A stretch of DNA of 6,448 nucleotides, from positions 1-6,448 of the forward strand of contig JAEWCJ010000064.1 in the NCBI GenBank assembly GCA_023390695.1. The letters are read 5' to 3'. The notes beneath the pieces were generated by a model, which was given only the letters and a program-made list of their open reading frames with translations, was not told the origin of the DNA and ran no database searches. The translations under genes were made by a program, and so were the position numbers. The DNA is from Pseudomonadota bacterium. GTDB lineage: Bacteria > Pseudomonadota > Alphaproteobacteria > Rhizobiales > Xanthobacteraceae. Below, piece after piece: positions 4,787 through 6,448 of this stretch. How positions within the stretch are numbered: the stretch's first letter is position 1; every line of letters begins with the position of its first letter.

Positions 4787-6358
4787 TTAGCGAATTATCG
4801 GGCGTTCACAGACGCGACGCCCCGCAATCAGCCGATCGACGGGCGCCCAGTCATCCGTGAGGGCGACTGCACATGCGTCAGGCCAGACCCTGGCCGCCGC
4901 TGCGACATCGACCCGCCGCCATACCACGATCTGGGATTGGACAGCCTCTCCCGCATTCATCACCGAGGCGGCTACGCTTTCAGTGTCGGGCCGATAGGCG
5001 CTTCGATGGCTTTTCCAGGCTGCAACGACGTAGTTGGTCGTGGCTCCCTGTTCGCCACCGGCAACCCAGATGTCAACCACGGGGAACACCTCCGACAGCG
5101 TCGTCGCGATGCTGAGAGCGAGCGACGGCGTCGCAGTGCGGTCAATGACGTTCGACAGATACACGCCATTTGCGGACAGTCGCGCGGCGATCAATGCATC
5201 AAACTCCCGGGTCACGAGATGCGGCGGCACGCTGCGGGTCCGGTATGCATCCATGAGAATGACATCGTAGGTTTCAGCCTCCGGCAATCCCCGGACAACG
5301 GCACGACCGTCGCCGATGAGTGTTGTCAGCCGGCCCTCTCCCCCAGCCCACATTTTATCGTTCGCCACCGCCACCACCACAGGATCGAGCTCTATTGAGA
5401 TGACGTCGGCGGCCGGCGACATTTTTGAGGCGGCCCAGGCCCGCGGCAATGTTGCCCCACCCCCGCCGACCACCAGAGCTCGTCGCTCGGCCGACTCAGA
5501 CAGAGCGACACGCGCCAACCGGTCGGCCAGGGCTGCGTAACCAAGATGAAGCCGTTCCGGATGATCACGGTCGGACGCGCTGTGTACGCCTTCGTCGAGG
5601 ATCATGAAGCGTAGCAAGCCACCATCGGCGAGCGGGCGATCAAGCAGACGGATACAGGTGTAGCGTGACTCCCAAAGACACGGCACAGGCATCGCCAGGA
5701 GCGAGACGATTACAACCACGCCGGCGATGACAACAATTCCAGAAGCTGTGCGAACGGCGAGCAATTCCCGCCATGGCAAGACGAAAGTGCCGAGCGCAAC
5801 CCAGATCGCGCAAACAAATCCGATCAGGCCGGCCGCGCCAACTGTCTCAAGCAGTACGAATCCTGCCATTGCCGTGCCAACGACGCTGCCCGAGGCGGAC
5901 GCCGCGTAGATCGCACCGACCGTGTGCGACAGCCACGCCTGCGGCGTCAACACCACAATACGAACCGCCAGAGGTGCGACGAAGCCAGCGGCAAGGCTGG
6001 GCGGAAATGCCAACGCCGCCAGCGCCAGCACCACACCATTTCCAAGCTCCTGTCCGTTGGCGAGGGTCTGCACAACGAAGCTCACCCCGCCCGGCATGGC
6101 GGATGCAGAAAGCGCAGCAGCAAACCAGACGAGGCCGAGCCGTAATTTCAGTCTTCTGATGTCTGTCGTACCCCCGGCGACGATTCCGCCCAGCATGTGT
6201 CCGATGGTGAGGCCGAGCAGCACACTCGCAATCGCCACCGACCACGGAAACAGCGATTGCCCGACATACGGCGCCCCCAGCCGCACGATTGCCAACTCCA
6301 CCGCCAGCGACGCCGAGGCCGAGAGAAAGATCGCAAATGGCAGAAACCAGCGCGTCAT
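4787..6358 (-). CDS. Membrane-anchored spermidine-synthase-like protein
   Basis: A complete 523-residue fusion. Residues 1-225 hold about six or seven transmembrane helices (near 3-24, 37-60, 73-95, 107-135, 145-170, 172-195, 205-224); residues about 290-450 form a Rossmann methyltransferase-type domain of the spermidine-synthase family. Visible motifs: glycine-rich VVGGGGATLPR (296-306); SIELDP (321-326) with E323, the expected nucleoside-ribose ligand; GDGRAVVR (349-356) with D350; YDVILMDAY (364-372) with D370. The C-terminal LTDDWAPVDRL (500-510) is typical of the bacterial fused membrane/spermidine-synthase proteins. After D370 the sequence reads AYRTRSVPPHLVTREF, unlike the TDPxGP substrate loop of true spermidine synthases, so putrescine aminopropylation is doubtful; the substrate is unknown. 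The ATG overlaps the stop codon of the preceding gene (ATGA), and the next gene starts one base after its stop. Annotation as plain spermidine synthase would overstate the case. Confidence 0.87.
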   Translation of the reverse strand: MTRWFLPFAIFLSASASLAVELAIVRLGAPYVGQSLFPWSVAIASVLLGLTIGHMLGGIVAGGTTDIRRLKLRLGLVWFAAALSASAMPGGVSFVVQTLANGQELGNGVVLALAALAFPPSLAAGFVAPLAVRIVVLTPQAWLSHTVGAIYAASASGSVVGTAMAGFVLLETVGAAGLIGFVCAIWVALGTFVLPWRELLAVRTASGIVVIAGVVVIVSLLAMPVPCLWESRYTCIRLLDRPLADGGLLRFMILDEGVHSASDRDHPERLHLGYAALADRLARVALSESAERRALVVGGGGATLPRAWAASKMSPAADVISIELDPVVVAVANDKMWAGGEGRLTTLIGDGRAVVRGLPEAETYDVILMDAYRTRSVPPHLVTREFDALIAARLSANGVYLSNVIDRTATPSLALSIATTLSEVFPVVDIWVAGGEQGATTNYVVAAWKSHRSAYRPDTESVAASVMNAGEAVQSQIVVWRRVDVAAAARVWPDACAVALTDDWAPVDRLIAGRRVCERPIIR

Positions 6359-6448
6359 GCCAGGGCCGCACTCGCCCGCCGCCGCAGCGCGAGAGCCGCA
6401 ATCAACGCCGCATTGGCCAGCGACAGCATACCGATCATTGCAAGCGAG
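6355..6448 (-). CDS. C-terminal end of a membrane protein (5' part beyond window)
   Basis: The frame is open from the right edge to a TGA at 6357-6355 and yields 30 residues: a hydrophobic helix (SLAMIGMLSLANAALIAALAL), then RRRASAALA. The hydrophobic span followed by arginines reads as a final transmembrane helix with a cytoplasmic tail. Its TGA overlaps the ATG of the spermidine-synthase-like gene (ATGA), which supports it being a real gene at the head of this operon. In related genomes such partners are often a second membrane protein of the same fused family, but the visible piece is too short to name. Confidence 0.65.
   Translation of the reverse strand, partial: SLAMIGMLSLANAALIAALALRRRASAALA

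Noticed and set aside
4523..5398. Plus-strand open frame of 291 codons
   Set aside because: Spans two minus-strand genes and their junction; no domain, and the spermidine-synthase motifs are on the other strand.
5847..6401. Minus-strand open frame of 184 codons
   Set aside because: Out-of-frame shadow of the membrane domain of the spermidine-synthase-like gene; overlaps the ATGA junction in the wrong frame.
1..6448. CRISPR arrays, tRNA or rRNA genes, insertion sequences
   Set aside because: No direct-repeat/spacer pattern, transposase coding or RNA gene was seen on reading; nearly all bases are accounted for by the genes listed.

Overview
The window is GC-rich and densely coded, and looks like chromosome of an alphaproteobacterium. 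The best clue is an EipB (DUF1849) homologue, a periplasmic family known from Brucella and other Rhizobiales. Overall style (short gaps, secreted hypotheticals, a fused membrane/spermidine-synthase-like gene) suggests the Bradyrhizobium/Rhodopseudomonas side of that order, but genus is inference.

Left part (1-2946, minus strand): a probable graspetide (omega-ester/omega-amide RiPP) biosynthetic locus. In transcription order it holds a 123-residue protein of unknown function (2946-2575), a short precursor-like peptide (2502-2272), a strong hairpin plus T-tract acting as terminator or attenuator (2241-2216), a full-length ATP-grasp peptide ligase (2183-1200), and an ABC exporter whose nucleotide-binding domain runs off the left edge (1192-1). 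The logic is classic: the ligase binds the leader of the peptide and uses ATP to join Ser/Thr (or Lys) side chains to Asp side chains of the core, and the exporter moves the product out. The terminator after the peptide gene would keep peptide transcript in excess over enzyme transcript. I see no methyltransferase and no dedicated protease in the window.

Middle (3078-4416, plus strand): two secreted proteins, divergent from the RiPP locus. The first is a 144-residue unknown with a signal peptide and two cysteines; the second is an EipB-like envelope protein that keeps the two widely separated cysteines of that family.

Right part (4381-6448, minus strand): a tight operon of a membrane protein (only its last 30 residues are present), a membrane-anchored spermidine-synthase-like protein, and a small three-helix membrane protein. 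The genes overlap or nearly touch (ATGA overlap; 1-base gap). The last gene overlaps the 3' end of the EipB-like gene tail to tail by 36 bp.

The most interesting content is the graspetide locus, and in it the precursor with a Ser/Thr-rich C-terminus containing only three acidic residues.
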